Source: an uncultured Clostridium sp.
Lineage (GTDB): Bacteria > Cyanobacteriota > Vampirovibrionia > Gastranaerophilales > Gastranaerophilaceae
Direction: 5' to 3'
NCBI GenBank assembly: GCA_958449715.1
Contig: CAUDIU010000094.1
Span: 1-5,939, forward strand
DNA: 5,939 bases
In this document: one piece after another, positions 5,288 to 5,939 of the stretch
Position numbering within the stretch: the stretch's first letter is position 1
How the letters are laid out: each line of letters begins with the position of its first letter
The notes under the pieces: generated by a model
Told to the model about the DNA's origin: nothing
Seen by the model: the letters and a program-made list of their open reading frames with translations, nothing else
Databases searched by the model: none
Made by a program: the position numbers and the translations under genes

Positions 5288-5939
5288 GTGAAAAAAAGAA
5301 TATGGATAATTTTGTTGTCCATAATTACAGGTTTAATATTGTTTATTCAACCTGTTTTTGCAGCACGACAAAATGAAAATATAATTACATATATAAATTT
5401 GAATGACAAAGCTTTCTATGATGTCGAAATTGTTTTGACTAAAGACGAGAGAATTTTGCTGCCGTTTAAACAATTATCTGAAATTTTTGAAGTAAAAGTT
5501 AAAACAAACCATTCAACGAAAGAAATCGATTTTGAAACAAGTGATGGAATAAAAGGCAAAGTTGGAAATAACTACATTATTTTCAATAACAAAAAAATAT
5601 CTTCAAATAAAAATCTCTACCAAAAACAAGGTCTGATGGAAGATATAAAAGATGAAATTTTTTGTGATGCAAAAGATTTAAGTATAATTTTTAATTCAGA
5701 TATCAAAACTGATAAAAACGATTTATCAATAATTGCAAATACAAAAAGAGATTTGATATTACTAAAAGGGATTGAAATTGAAAATAATGAAAATGAAACT
5801 AAAAAAATAAAAGCATATAAAAATATTCTTGCCCCCGAAAAAAATAAAAAAATTCAATTTGATTCAATTTCTTTTAACAACAATACAATGAGTGATACAG
5901 TTTCACAATACTTAATTAGCGGGACTTCTAAAAATATGT
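5288..5939 (+). CDS. Probable outer-membrane usher-like protein, 3'-partial
   Basis: A GTG start at 5288 opens a frame with no stop to the window end (217 codons visible). The start is chosen because it gives an exact Sec signal peptide (KKR, then a hydrophobic core, cleavage at VFA/A, residue 25) and lies 9 bases after the pilin stop; no good Shine-Dalgarno is seen. Residues ~35-105 (TYINLNDKAFYDVEIVL, ERILLPFKQLSEIFEVKV, then a GKVGNN-type hairpin) and ~112-155 (DEIFCDAKDLSIIFNSDI...DLSIIA) look like two halves of a copper-amine-oxidase-N-like or usher-N-like beta module, in which a 'dG-x-hhhP...Lsehh' strand-helix repeats. Gene order, after a chaperone and two subunits, makes an outer-membrane usher the leading reading, as non-enterobacterial ushers also begin with such a 'vhvN...hh...dLhhhG' module. 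The beta-barrel that would prove it is outside the window. A different cell-surface protein with that module is the main alternative. Confidence 0.55.
   Translation, partial: MKKRIWIILLSIITGLILFIQPVFAARQNENIITYINLNDKAFYDVEIVLTKDERILLPFKQLSEIFEVKVKTNHSTKEIDFETSDGIKGKVGNNYIIFNNKKISSNKNLYQKQGLMEDIKDEIFCDAKDLSIIFNSDIKTDKNDLSIIANTKRDLILLKGIEIENNENETKKIKAYKNILAPEKNKKIQFDSISFNNNTMSDTVSQYLISGTSKNM

Overview
This is an AT-rich window with dense coding, many Asn/Lys/Ile-rich proteins and Sec signal peptides. The TonB-type C-terminal domain at the left edge, together with the very AT-rich coding, looks like the non-photosynthetic gut relatives of Cyanobacteria (Gastranaerophilales/Vampirovibrionia, formerly Melainabacteria). 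That placement rests on recalled resemblance and composition, not on a search. The exported proteins and the usher-like gene at the right edge do indicate a double-membrane (Gram-negative type) cell.

Layout: (1) Positions 2-493 (+) hold the 3' part of a TonB C-terminal-domain protein whose frame runs off the left edge. (2) Positions 587-850 (+) hold a small cytoplasmic protein of the TIGR04076 type, apparently short at its N-terminus and with no visible Shine-Dalgarno. (3) Positions 866-2106 (-) hold a two-gene operon with a 4-nt ATGA overlap. The first gene is a small pilin-subunit-like exported protein. The second is an unrecognised exported or membrane protein with a Gly-rich membrane segment and a CxCxxxC cluster. 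(4) Positions 2107-2243 form a divergent intergenic region. It contains a strong inverted repeat whose right arm covers the ribosome binding site and start codon of the rightward gene. (5) Positions 2244-5939 (+) hold a tightly packed operon: a two-domain beta-rich exported protein, a PapD-type periplasmic chaperone, two paralogous pilin-like subunits, and a GTG-started exported protein that runs off the right edge and is probably the outer-membrane usher.

Regions 3 to 5 together read as a chaperone-usher surface-fibre locus of a divergent, non-enterobacterial type. All the proposed subunits carry a signal peptide and a pilin-like strand of the type 'G-[TD]-Y-x-x-x-[hydrophobic alternation]'. 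In three of them this lies at the very C-terminus, as in donor-strand-exchange pilins. In this reading the chaperone (3132-3974) folds the subunits in the periplasm and the protein starting at 5288 would be the secretion pore. The 208-aa subunit, which has by far the strongest Shine-Dalgarno, would be the main shaft subunit, and the two-domain 295-aa protein could be a tip or anchor component. The chaperone is the firmest call. The pilin and usher calls are inferences from weak motifs plus gene order. No RNA genes, insertion sequences, CRISPR arrays or convincing intrinsic terminators were seen, and there is no gene-free stretch longer than about 140 bases.
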